This document shows, one piece after another, positions 1 to 5,617 of a stretch of 17,296 nt of DNA (within the stretch, counting starts at the first letter, position 1; the number at the start of each line of letters is the position of its first letter). The stretch is from Kingella denitrificans ATCC 33394. GTDB taxonomy: Bacteria > Pseudomonadota > Gammaproteobacteria > Burkholderiales > Neisseriaceae. Both the position numbers and the translations under genes were made by a program. The stretch spans positions 1,385,987 through 1,403,282 of the forward strand of contig NZ_GL870929.1 in assembly GCF_000190695.1 (NCBI RefSeq). The letters are read 5' to 3'. The notes under the pieces are model-generated. The model searched no databases and was not told the origin of the DNA. It saw only the letters and a program-made list of their open reading frames with translations.

Positions 1-1
1 G

Positions 2-43
2 GGTTCTATCGCTGCCAAACGTCTGCCTTCTAGCTGCCGTTAA
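2..43 (+). CDS. C-terminal end of a type IV pilin (partial)
   Basis: Only the last 13 codons and a TAA stop are in the window; they read GSIAAKRLPSSCR. A terminal 'LPSxCR' carrying the second cysteine of the disulfide-bonded D-region is characteristic of neisserial PilE-like major pilins, which assemble into the type IV pilus fibre used for adhesion, twitching and DNA uptake. A strong intrinsic terminator follows 37 bases after the stop, consistent with a highly expressed single gene. The neighbour downstream is convergent comP, another type IV pilin. The call rests on a very short peptide, so it may be PilE/PilA or another pilin-like protein; the rest lies outside the window. Confidence 0.5.
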   Translation, partial: GSIAAKRLPSSCR

Positions 44-80
44 TAATATGTGTGCTGTGGTGTAAACTGCAGCCATAGAA

Positions 81-118
81 ACAAGGGCTCTGAGTTTTCA
101 GAGCCCTTGTTATTTTTT
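81..118 (+). terminator. Intrinsic terminator of the upstream pilin gene
   Basis: A perfect 13-bp stem (ACAAGGGCTCTGA, 81-93, with its complement at 98-110) closes a 4-base loop. It is followed by TATTTTTT on the + strand. It contains no DUS, unlike most terminators in this window. Confidence 0.9.
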
Positions 119-140
119 GCCGTATTGATGAACTTCAATG

Positions 141-184
141 AAAAACAGCCTGCACTTTCTATTTTCAAAGTGCAGGCTGTTTTT
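141..184. terminator. Bidirectional hairpin of two variant DUS, 3' of comP
   Basis: An 18-bp stem is formed by 141-158 and 167-184 around an 8-base loop. A-tracts and T-tracts flank it, so it can terminate in both directions; it would end comP on the minus strand. Each arm contains AAACAGCCTGCA (143-154, complement at 171-182). This is the resident DUS with the third base G changed to A on both arms, so the stem stays paired. Confidence 0.8.
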
Positions 185-207
185 TTGATGATTAAACAAA
201 TATTGAA

Positions 208-675
208 TCAAGGATAGCTACGACAATTCTTATCCGCACGCGCCGGATTGGCAAAATAATCCGTCTCTGCACACGTCGAACTGCTTTCTTCACACAGCAA
301 AAACGTCAAATCCTGATTCATGACCAAAACACGCGGTTCCTTAGTCTTATCCAAAGCCACCGCTTTAAGCGAATATTGTCCATCGTGAGCAGCTCCTCTC
401 GGTGCGCCTTGCGGACGAATACAAAAATCATCGTTACCTTGAACGGGCAGCGCCGCCCACTTCCGTGATGTTTGCCGGTAATGGCCATGCGCCGCATAAT
501 GCCGTTCCCATGCCTGCGCATTGTCCAACATCAATTGCTGCACCTCGCTAAGGCGGGATTTGCGAATATAGGAACGATAACTTGGATACGCAATCACCGC
601 TAATATCGTTATGACCACCACGGCAATCATAACCTCTTGCAAAGTCATACCCTTTTTATGGCTTTTATGCATCAT
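208..675 (-). CDS. comP: ComP, DUS-specific minor type IV pilin (DNA receptor)
   Basis: The 155-residue protein has a short basic leader ending in Gly9, then mature residues MTLQE with Glu at +5, then a hydrophobic alpha-1N stretch (about 15-30) ending in AYPSYRSY: a class III prepilin signal for PilD cleavage. The globular part matches neisserial ComP as I recall it: NAxxxE..Y...G.YRQTSxKWxxLP (52-77), FCIR (84-87), ARG-like and LKAVALDK (103-110), and a Cys-rich end. Four cysteines (85, 128, 135, 151) would make the two disulfides of the ComP DD-region. ComP is incorporated at low level in type IV pili and binds DUS, giving the sequence bias of transformation in Neisseriaceae. Lys and Arg residues are frequent in 67-115, as expected for a DNA-binding surface. 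It follows the ribosomal operon terminator on the same strand; a second ATG at codon 2 is an alternative start and no strong ribosome binding site is visible. Confidence 0.9.
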   Translation of the reverse strand: MMHKSHKKGMTLQEVMIAVVVITILAVIAYPSYRSYIRKSRLSEVQQLMLDNAQAWERHYAAHGHYRQTSRKWAALPVQGNDDFCIRPQGAPRGAAHDGQYSLKAVALDKTKEPRVLVMNQDLTFLLCEESSSTCAETDYFANPARADKNCRSYP

Positions 676-708
676 ACAATGTCCGATAATCGTTATTGAT
701 CATCTAAA

Positions 709-720
709 AAGCAGCCTGCA
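709..720 (+). repeat. Single DUS upstream of comP
   Basis: Exact AAGCAGCCTGCA, unpaired, in the gap between comP and the ribosomal operon terminator. With the variant pair at 141-184 it brackets comP with uptake sequences. Confidence 0.85.
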
Positions 721-730
721 CTGCCCACCC

Positions 731-785
731 ATAAAAAAACAGGATATTTGACTTACCTATTTGCAGATAATATCAAATACCCTGT
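731..785 (-). terminator. Intrinsic terminator of the ribosomal protein operon
   Basis: On the minus strand a 13-bp stem (773-785 pairing with 739-751, one G-U pair) with a 21-base loop is followed by TTTTTTTAT (738-730). It lies about 20 bases after the rpsQ stop, so the operon ends here. It contains no DUS. Confidence 0.85.
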
Positions 786-803
786 CCATCACAATCGTCT
801 CGA

Positions 804-1067
804 TTAAACGCTACGTGCTTTCTCTACCAACTCTTTCACGACCCAGGCTTTGGTTTTAGACAATGGGCGTGATTCTTCAATCACTACCACGTCACCAATG
901 CCATACTGGTTTTGCTCATCATGAGCATGAATTTTAGTAGAGCGGCGAACAATCTTACCGTACAAAGGATGTTTCACTTTACGTTCAACCAACACAGTAA
1001 CGGTTTTGTCCATTTTGTCGCTAACTACTTTGCCTTGCAAAGTACGAACGGTTTTCTCAGTGCTCAT
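804..1067 (-). CDS. rpsQ: 30S ribosomal protein S17 (uS17)
   Basis: The 87-residue protein has the usual S17 length and layout: VRTLQGKVVSDKMDKTVTVLVER near the N terminus, VKHPLYGKIVRRSTKIHAHDE in the middle, then DVVVIEESRPLSKTKAWVV. S17 is a primary 16S rRNA-binding protein that helps nucleate assembly of the 30S body. Its ATG shares one base with the rpmC stop (TAATG), so translation is probably coupled. It is the last gene of the operon: a terminator follows and rplN, the usual next gene in spc-type clusters, is absent. Confidence 0.97.
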   Translation of the reverse strand: MSTEKTVRTLQGKVVSDKMDKTVTVLVERKVKHPLYGKIVRRSTKIHAHDEQNQYGIGDVVVIEESRPLSKTKAWVVKELVEKARSV

Positions 1068-1258
1068 TACTTATTACCTTTTTCAGCGATGACAGTTTTC
1101 ACACGAGCAATATCGCGGCGCACTTGCTTAATCTCACTGGTTTTACCCAGCTGACCAGTAGCGTGCTGCATACGCAGACCGAATTGTTGTTTCAGCAAAT
1201 CAACCAAAACTTCATTCAGTTGCTCTACTGACTTTTCTCTCAATTCATTGGCTTTCAT
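1067..1258 (-). CDS. rpmC: 50S ribosomal protein L29 (uL29)
   Basis: The 63 residues are typical of L29: MKANELREKSVEQLNEVLVDLLKQ followed by FGLRMQHATGQL and a basic helix with RRDIARVKTVIAEK. L29 sits near the peptide exit tunnel, next to L23, at the site where trigger factor and SRP dock. It shares one base with rplP upstream and one with rpsQ downstream (TAATG at both junctions), the tightest packing in this operon. Confidence 0.97.
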   Translation of the reverse strand: MKANELREKSVEQLNEVLVDLLKQQFGLRMQHATGQLGKTSEIKQVRRDIARVKTVIAEKGNK

Positions 1259-1674
1259 TATTTACCCACCTGTCTTGTTACGAATGTAGTTGCAAGCGGC
1301 AATTTAGCAGCAGCCAAAGCAAATGCTTCGCGCGCCAAAGACTCTGCCACACCATCCATTTCATACAACACTTTACCAGGTTGAATTTCAGCAACGTAGT
1401 ATTCTACGGAACCTTTACCGCCACCCATACGGACTTGGATAGGCTTGGCTGTAATCGGTTTATCCGGGAATACACGAATCCAAATACGACCACCACGTTT
1501 AATATGGCGAGTCATTGCACGACGTGCTGCCTCGATTTGACGGGCAGTCAAACGACCACGCGCTACAGCTTTCAAGCCAAAATCACCGAAGCTTACTGTG
1601 TTGCCACGAGTTGCCACACCAGTATTACGGCCTTTGTGCTGTTTGCGGTATTTCAGTCTAGTTGGTTGCAGCAT
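1258..1674 (-). CDS. rplP: 50S ribosomal protein L16 (uL16)
   Basis: L16 helps organise the A-site tRNA region and is a late assembly protein of the large subunit. I place the start at the ATG at 1674, giving 138 residues beginning MLQPTRLKYRKQHKGRNTG, the conserved L16 N terminus and normal family length. A longer frame to 1710 would add 12 residues with no family counterpart. A purine-rich GGGTGG precedes the chosen ATG at workable spacing. The gene overlaps the end of rpsC by 17 bases. Visible family features include IRVFPDKPITAKPIQVRMGGGKGSVEYYVA in the core. Confidence 0.95.
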   Translation of the reverse strand: MLQPTRLKYRKQHKGRNTGVATRGNTVSFGDFGLKAVARGRLTARQIEAARRAMTRHIKRGGRIWIRVFPDKPITAKPIQVRMGGGKGSVEYYVAEIQPGKVLYEMDGVAESLAREAFALAAAKLPLATTFVTRQVGK

Positions 1675-2359
1675 TTCGACCACCCTTTCTGTGATTGCGA
1701 CGATTTTCACGTTCTGCAGGCTGTGCCTGAACCTGACCCATCTCGCCTTTATACACCCAAACTTTCAAGCCGATGATGCCATATGTGGTCAAGGCTTCGC
1801 TGGTAGCATAATCAACATCAGCACGCAATGTATGCAGAGGCACACGGCCTTCACGATACCATTCGCTACGCGCAATATCCGCACCGTTCAAACGGCCAGA
1901 AGTCATGATTTTGACACCTTTTGCACCGGCACGCATCGCATTTTGCATAGCACGTTTCATTGCACGGCGGAACTGCACACGTTTTTCCAACTGCTGAGCA
2001 ATACCGTCAGCAATTAATTGTGCATCCAGCTCAGGTTTGCGAATTTCTTCAATGTTTACGTGAACAGCAACACCCAGCAATTTTTCCAAATCACGTTTCA
2101 AAACCTCGATGCCTGCACCTTTTTGACCAATTACAACACCTGGACGGGCAGTGTGAATAGTAATGCGAGCAGATTTAGCAGGACGCTCGATAACAACACG
2201 GCCAACGGAAGCATCAGCCAAATGTTTGCTCAAATATGTACGAACATCAATGTCTTGTTTCAAAACGGTGGCAAATTCAGTGCTTTTCGCAAACCATTTT
2301 GAAGACCAGTCTTTATTGACAGCCAGTCGAAAACCGACCGGATGAATTTTTTGTCCCAT
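1658..2359 (-). CDS. rpsC: 30S ribosomal protein S3 (uS3)
   Basis: The 233-residue protein starts MGQKIHPVGFRL, the invariant S3 N terminus. A type II KH domain lies at about 38-110, with the GxxG loop seen as VVIGQKGAGIE. The C-terminal domain includes GRLNGADIARSEWYREGRVPLHTLRADVDY. S3 lines the mRNA entry tunnel of the 30S head and contributes to mRNA unwinding. The end is basic (RRNHRKGGRNAATN) and overlaps the start of rplP. A near-DUS (TGCAGGCTG, 1715-1723) lies in this gene but is too short to count. Confidence 0.97.
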   Translation of the reverse strand: MGQKIHPVGFRLAVNKDWSSKWFAKSTEFATVLKQDIDVRTYLSKHLADASVGRVVIERPAKSARITIHTARPGVVIGQKGAGIEVLKRDLEKLLGVAVHVNIEEIRKPELDAQLIADGIAQQLEKRVQFRRAMKRAMQNAMRAGAKGVKIMTSGRLNGADIARSEWYREGRVPLHTLRADVDYATSEALTTYGIIGLKVWVYKGEMGQVQAQPAERENRRNHRKGGRNAATN

Positions 2360-2368
2360 GGTTATTCC

Positions 2369-2698
2369 TTAGTTGCCTACCACCACGTTAATGTGGCAAG
2401 TTTGTTTTTCAATACGGTTACCGCGACCTTTTGCACGAGCCTGGAAGCGTTTCAACGATGCAGCTTTATCTACATAAATTGTAACAACCTTCAGTTCATC
2501 AATGTCGGCACCATTGTTGTGCTCGGCATTGGCAATTGCAGACTCTAAAACCTTCTTAATCAACTCAGCACCTTTTTTAGGGCTGAATGTCAAGATATTC
2601 AGAGCTTGGGCAACGTCTTTGCCACGAATCATGTCTGCGACCAAGCGAGCTTTTTGCGCAGAAATGCGGGCGTTTTTATGTTGTGCAGATACTCTCAT
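2369..2698 (-). CDS. rplV: 50S ribosomal protein L22 (uL22)
   Basis: The 109 residues include MRVSAQHKNARISAQKARLVADMIRGK and the extended beta-hairpin sequence KRFQARAKGRGNRIEKQTCHINVVV near the end. That hairpin lines the nascent peptide tunnel and is where macrolide-resistance changes are known in the family; no such change can be called without a close reference. The gene sits 9 bases from rpsC and 8 from rpsS, in standard S10-operon order. Confidence 0.97.
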   Translation of the reverse strand: MRVSAQHKNARISAQKARLVADMIRGKDVAQALNILTFSPKKGAELIKKVLESAIANAEHNNGADIDELKVVTIYVDKAASLKRFQARAKGRGNRIEKQTCHINVVVGN

Positions 2699-2706
2699 GT
2701 TTCACC

Positions 2707-2985
2707 TTATTTTTTCTTAGCTTTTTTATCAGCCAAATGACCTTTAAAGGTACGAGTCAATGAGAATTCACCCAATTTATGACCAACCATGTTATCGCTA
2801 ATAAACACAGGCACATGCGTACGACCATTATGAACAGCGATAGTCAAACCAATAAAATCAGGCAAAATAGTAGAACGGCGGGACCAAGTTTTGATTGGAC
2901 GCTTGTCGTTTGTTGCACGAGCCGCATCTACTTTCTTCAGCAAGTGTAGGTCAACATATGGACCTTTTTTCAATGAACGAGCCAT
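2707..2985 (-). CDS. rpsS: 30S ribosomal protein S19 (uS19)
   Basis: The 92-residue protein starts MARSLKKGPYVDLHLLKKV and contains KTWSRRSTILPDFIGLTIAVHNGRTHVPVFI and GHKLGEFSLTRTF, all S19 hallmarks. It ends in a lysine-rich tail (KKAKKK). S19 forms a complex with S13 in the 30S head and contacts the A-site tRNA region. It lies 4 bases after rplB. Confidence 0.97.
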   Translation of the reverse strand: MARSLKKGPYVDLHLLKKVDAARATNDKRPIKTWSRRSTILPDFIGLTIAVHNGRTHVPVFISDNMVGHKLGEFSLTRTFKGHLADKKAKKK

Positions 2986-2989
2986 TTAA

Positions 2990-3823
2990 TTAACCTTTGT
3001 TAGAGTAACGACGACGAACAATCATATTATCCGTGCGTTTATTGTTACGAGTACGGTAACCTTTAGCAGGAGTACCCCATGGGCTGACAGGTTCGCGAGC
3101 TTCACCTGTGCGGCCTTCACCACCACCATGAGGGTGATCTACTGGGTTCATTACCACGCCACGAACTGTAGGACGAATACCGCGCCAACGATTAGCACCT
3201 GCTTTACCAATTTTCTTCAGGCTTTGCTCTTCATTGCCCACTTCGCCAATAGTTGCACGACAATCAACATGAATGCGTCGAACCTCGCCTGAACGCAAAC
3301 GCACTTGGGCATAGATGCCTTCTTTTGCCAGCAAAACGGCTGAAGCACCAGCGGAACGGGCAATTTGTGCACCTTTACCTGGTTTCATTTCGATACAATG
3401 AATAGTTGTACCTACTGGAATATTACGAATAGGCAAAGTATTGCCCACTTTAATCGCAGCTTCAGCACCTGAAACCAACACTGCACCTGCCTGAATACCG
3501 CGAGGAGCAATGATGTAACGACGCTCACCATCTGCATAGCACAACAGTGCAATATGAGCAGTACGGTTAGGATCGTACTCAATACGTTCTACTTTTGCCG
3601 GGATACCGTCTTTATTACGTTTAAAGTCAATAACACGGTAGTGATGTTTATGGCCGCCGCCTTTATGGCGAGTTGTGATGTGGCCATTATTGTTACGACC
3701 GGCAGTCGAATTTTGTTTTTCCAACAAAGGAGCATAGGCTGCGCCTTTGTACAGACCTTCGGTTACGACGCGAACCATGCCGCGGCGACCCGCAGAGGTC
3801 GGTTTCATTTTTACGATAGCCAT
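2990..3823 (-). CDS. rplB: 50S ribosomal protein L2 (uL2)
   Basis: The 277-residue protein starts MAIVKMKPTSAGRRGMVRVV and carries the OB-fold and SH3-like domains of L2. The strongly conserved HPHGGGEGRTG segment is at about 230-240, including the His (about 230) equivalent to the E. coli residue implicated in peptidyl transferase function. L2 is a primary 23S rRNA-binding protein needed for subunit association. The basic tail NNKRTDNMIVRRRYSNKG is typical. It is separated by 2 bases from rplW upstream. Confidence 0.98.
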   Translation of the reverse strand: MAIVKMKPTSAGRRGMVRVVTEGLYKGAAYAPLLEKQNSTAGRNNNGHITTRHKGGGHKHHYRVIDFKRNKDGIPAKVERIEYDPNRTAHIALLCYADGERRYIIAPRGIQAGAVLVSGAEAAIKVGNTLPIRNIPVGTTIHCIEMKPGKGAQIARSAGASAVLLAKEGIYAQVRLRSGEVRRIHVDCRATIGEVGNEEQSLKKIGKAGANRWRGIRPTVRGVVMNPVDHPHGGGEGRTGEAREPVSPWGTPAKGYRTRNNKRTDNMIVRRRYSNKG

Positions 3824-3825
3824 GC

Positions 3826-4140
3826 TTATTCCTTATCTGCAGCGGCTGCGGCTGCTTCCAAATCCAGCTCTTGACCGGCAACCAAGCTTACATAGGCTTT
3901 CTTCACATCGCTACGACGACCAATTGTGCGGCCAAAACGTTTTGCTTTGCCTTTAGTTGTTGTCGTTTTAACGGAAGCAACCTTCACATTAAACAGCTGT
4001 TCAATTGCAGCTTTGATTTCCACTTTAGTGGCATCTTTCAACACCTTGAAAACCATTTGGTTGCGTTTTTCAGCCAGCATATTGCTTTTTTCAGAAACAA
4101 CAGGGGCCAAAATCACTTTCAACAAACGTTCTTGATTCAT
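3826..4140 (-). CDS. rplW: 50S ribosomal protein L23 (uL23)
   Basis: L23 surrounds the peptide exit and docks trigger factor and SRP. I start it at 4140 (MNQERLLKVILAPVVSEKS, 104 residues), not at the ATG two codons upstream. The minus-strand GGAG lies about 8 bases before the 4140 start but only 2 before the other, and related neisserial L23 proteins begin MNQ. This start also gives a clean ATGA overlap with the rplD stop, consistent with coupled translation. Core motifs are EKRNQMVFKVL, FNVKVASVKT and GRRSDVKKAYVSL; the alanine-rich end (LEAAAAAADKE) is also neisserial in style. Confidence 0.95.
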   Translation of the reverse strand: MNQERLLKVILAPVVSEKSNMLAEKRNQMVFKVLKDATKVEIKAAIEQLFNVKVASVKTTTTKGKAKRFGRTIGRRSDVKKAYVSLVAGQELDLEAAAAAADKE

Positions 4141-4757
4141 ACCCATTGCTCCTCTAATTGCTCAACAGCCTCTTTTGTCAGCACAACTTTTTTGTAGCGC
4201 AGCAAGCTATATGGATCTGCTTGCGTTGCTTCCAACACCAGCACATTTGGTAAGTTGCGTGAAGACAAATATACATTCTCGTCCAATTGTTTGGTTACAA
4301 ACAACACTTGTTCCAAACCCAAATTTTTCACTTGGTCAGCAAAGTCTTTGGTTTTAGGTGTTGCGGCAGACAAACTTTCAATGACGAACAAACGCTCATC
4401 GCGAACCAGTTGAGACAAAATAGTTGCCATACCTGCGCGATACATTTTGCGGTTCACTTTTTGAGTGAAGTTTTCATCAGGTTTGTTCGGGAATGCACGA
4501 CCACCTTTACGCCACAATGGAGACGAAGTCATACCGGAACGGGCACGGCCTGTACCTTTTTGACGCCAAGGTTTTTTAGTGGAGTGTTTCACTTCGGCAC
4601 GGGTTTTTTGAGCACGGTTGCCTGAGCGGGCATTTGCCAAATAAGCCGTTACCAACTGGTGAACCAACGCTTCGTTGTATTCGCGAGCAAACAGAGCATC
4701 GGAAGCAGCAACACTGCCCGAAACCTGTCCTTGCGCATTTATCAGTTTCAATTCCAT
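4137..4757 (-). CDS. rplD: 50S ribosomal protein L4 (uL4)
   Basis: The 206-residue protein is a normal-length L4. The long tunnel-lining loop is at about 50-90 and includes KKPWRQKGTGRARSG and PLWRKGGRAF. The C-terminal half (NLPNVLVLEATQADPYSLLRYKKVVLT) belongs to the globular domain. Besides its structural role, L4 is the autogenous repressor of the S10 operon in E. coli; whether that operates here is not known, because the leader is short and differs (see 5428-5488). Its start shares one base with the rplC stop (TAATG). Confidence 0.97.
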   Translation of the reverse strand: MELKLINAQGQVSGSVAASDALFAREYNEALVHQLVTAYLANARSGNRAQKTRAEVKHSTKKPWRQKGTGRARSGMTSSPLWRKGGRAFPNKPDENFTQKVNRKMYRAGMATILSQLVRDERLFVIESLSAATPKTKDFADQVKNLGLEQVLFVTKQLDENVYLSSRNLPNVLVLEATQADPYSLLRYKKVVLTKEAVEQLEEQWV

Positions 4758-5404
4758 TACGCACCTGCTTTCTTAACGCTATGGCGAACAACAACATCGC
4801 TGTTTACAGCACCGGGAACGGCGCCTTTAACCAACAGCAAATTGCGTTCTACATCAACGCGGACGATTTCCAAATGCTGAACAGTGGATTTGGTATTACC
4901 ATACTGGCCAGCCATGCGTTTACCGGGGAACACGCGACCGGGGTCTTGCGCCATACCGATAGAACCTGGAACACGATGCGAACGGGAGTTACCGTGAGAA
5001 GTACGTTGCGCGCCGAAATTGTGGCGTTTAATCGTACCGGAGAAGCCTTTACCTTTTGATGTACCGGTCACATCTACCAACTGACCTGCGCTGAACAGTT
5101 CAACGGTAACGCTGTCGCCGGCCTTCAATTCGGCAGCTTTTTCTTCAGAAACAACAAATTCATGCAGACCGCGGCCAGCCTCAACACCTGCTTTCGCAAA
5201 ATGACCGGCTTGCGCTTTGTTTACATGGCTTGTTTTTTTCTCACCAAAGGTAACTTGTACGGCGGTATAGCCGTCAGTTTCTTTGGATTTTACTTGTGTA
5301 ACGCGGTTAGCAGACATTTCCAACACGGTTACAGGGATAGATTCGCCCTGCTCTGTGAAGACACGTGTCATACCAACTTTGCGTCCAACCAGACCTAAAG
5401 TCAT
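4757..5404 (-). CDS. rplC: 50S ribosomal protein L3 (uL3)
   Basis: The 215-residue protein has MTLGLVGRKVGMTRVFTEQG at the N terminus, AGHFAKAGVEAGRGL at about 66-80 and the conserved HGNSRSHRVPGSIG extension reaching toward the peptidyl transferase centre. Gln153 aligns with the E. coli L3 glutamine methylated by PrmB. L3 is one of the two assembly-initiating proteins of the 50S subunit. A clear AAGGA precedes the ATG by about 9 bases. It is the first gene of this operon: rpsJ, which heads the E. coli S10 operon, is not upstream. A promoter and leader are visible at 5428-5524. Confidence 0.97.
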   Translation of the reverse strand: MTLGLVGRKVGMTRVFTEQGESIPVTVLEMSANRVTQVKSKETDGYTAVQVTFGEKKTSHVNKAQAGHFAKAGVEAGRGLHEFVVSEEKAAELKAGDSVTVELFSAGQLVDVTGTSKGKGFSGTIKRHNFGAQRTSHGNSRSHRVPGSIGMAQDPGRVFPGKRMAGQYGNTKSTVQHLEIVRVDVERNLLLVKGAVPGAVNSDVVVRHSVKKAGA

Positions 5405-5427
5405 GATTTTTTCCTTGTAATTAAAGG

Positions 5428-5449
5428 GATTGCTTACGATTGAGCAATC
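5428..5449 (-). promoter_or_regulatory. Leader hairpin before rplC
   Basis: GATTGCT and AGCAATC (7 bp) pair across an 8-base loop in the 5' untranslated region, ending about 24 bases upstream of the rplC ATG. No T-tract follows, so it is not a terminator. It could be a recognition site for autogenous control by a ribosomal protein, but that is only a position-based inference. Confidence 0.45.
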
Positions 5450-5469
5450 TTATGGACATAAAAAACAAA

Positions 5470-5488
5470 CTTAACCCGTGGGGTTAAG
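5470..5488 (-). promoter_or_regulatory. Hairpin with T-tract at the 5' end of the ribosomal operon transcript
   Basis: A perfect 8-bp stem with a 3-base loop reads CTTAACCC CAC GGGTTAAG on the minus strand and is followed by TTTGTTTTTTATG. It looks like a terminator, yet it starts about where the transcript from the 5495-5524 promoter would start. A stabilising 5'-terminal mRNA hairpin, an attenuator, or a remnant terminator are all possible. Confidence 0.55.
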
Positions 5489-5494
5489 CCGCGC

Positions 5495-5524
5495 AATATA
5501 CCACACTTTCATAGGAATACTCAA
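5495..5524 (-). promoter_or_regulatory. Promoter of the ribosomal protein operon
   Basis: On the minus strand, TTGAGT (5519-5524) and TATATT (5495-5500) are separated by 18 bases. A GC-rich discriminator (GCGCGG) follows the -10, a feature typical of stringently controlled ribosomal promoters. It gives a leader of roughly 80 bases before rplC. Confidence 0.65.
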
Positions 5525-5576
5525 CAAAAACTTTGAATGTTAATGTGTTTTTGTGGCATTTCCGATATCCAGCCAC

Positions 5577-5615
5577 TGCAGGCTGCTTTTCACTCAACCG
5601 AAAAAGCAGCCTGCA
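5577..5615. repeat. Inverted DUS pair, outward order, 3' of the DUF4375 gene
   Basis: Two exact DUS: complement copy at 5577-5588 and forward copy at 5604-5615. The 14-bp stem can form, but the T and A tracts face the loop rather than the outside. No T-run follows the hairpin on either strand, so it is a poor intrinsic terminator. It begins 2 bases beyond the stop codon of the DUF4375 gene. Confidence 0.85.
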
Positions 5616-5617
5616 CC

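Noticed and set aside
1675..1710. 12-residue N-terminal extension of L16
   Set aside because: The family begins MLQPTR; the extension would deepen the overlap with rpsC without support.
1715..1723. TGCAGGCTG in rpsC as a DUS
   Set aside because: Nine bases only, without the last three; not enough to call an uptake site.
4141..4146. Upstream ATG as the rplW start
   Set aside because: It lies only 2 bases from the GGAG ribosome binding site, while the ATG at 4140 has normal spacing and gives the family N terminus.
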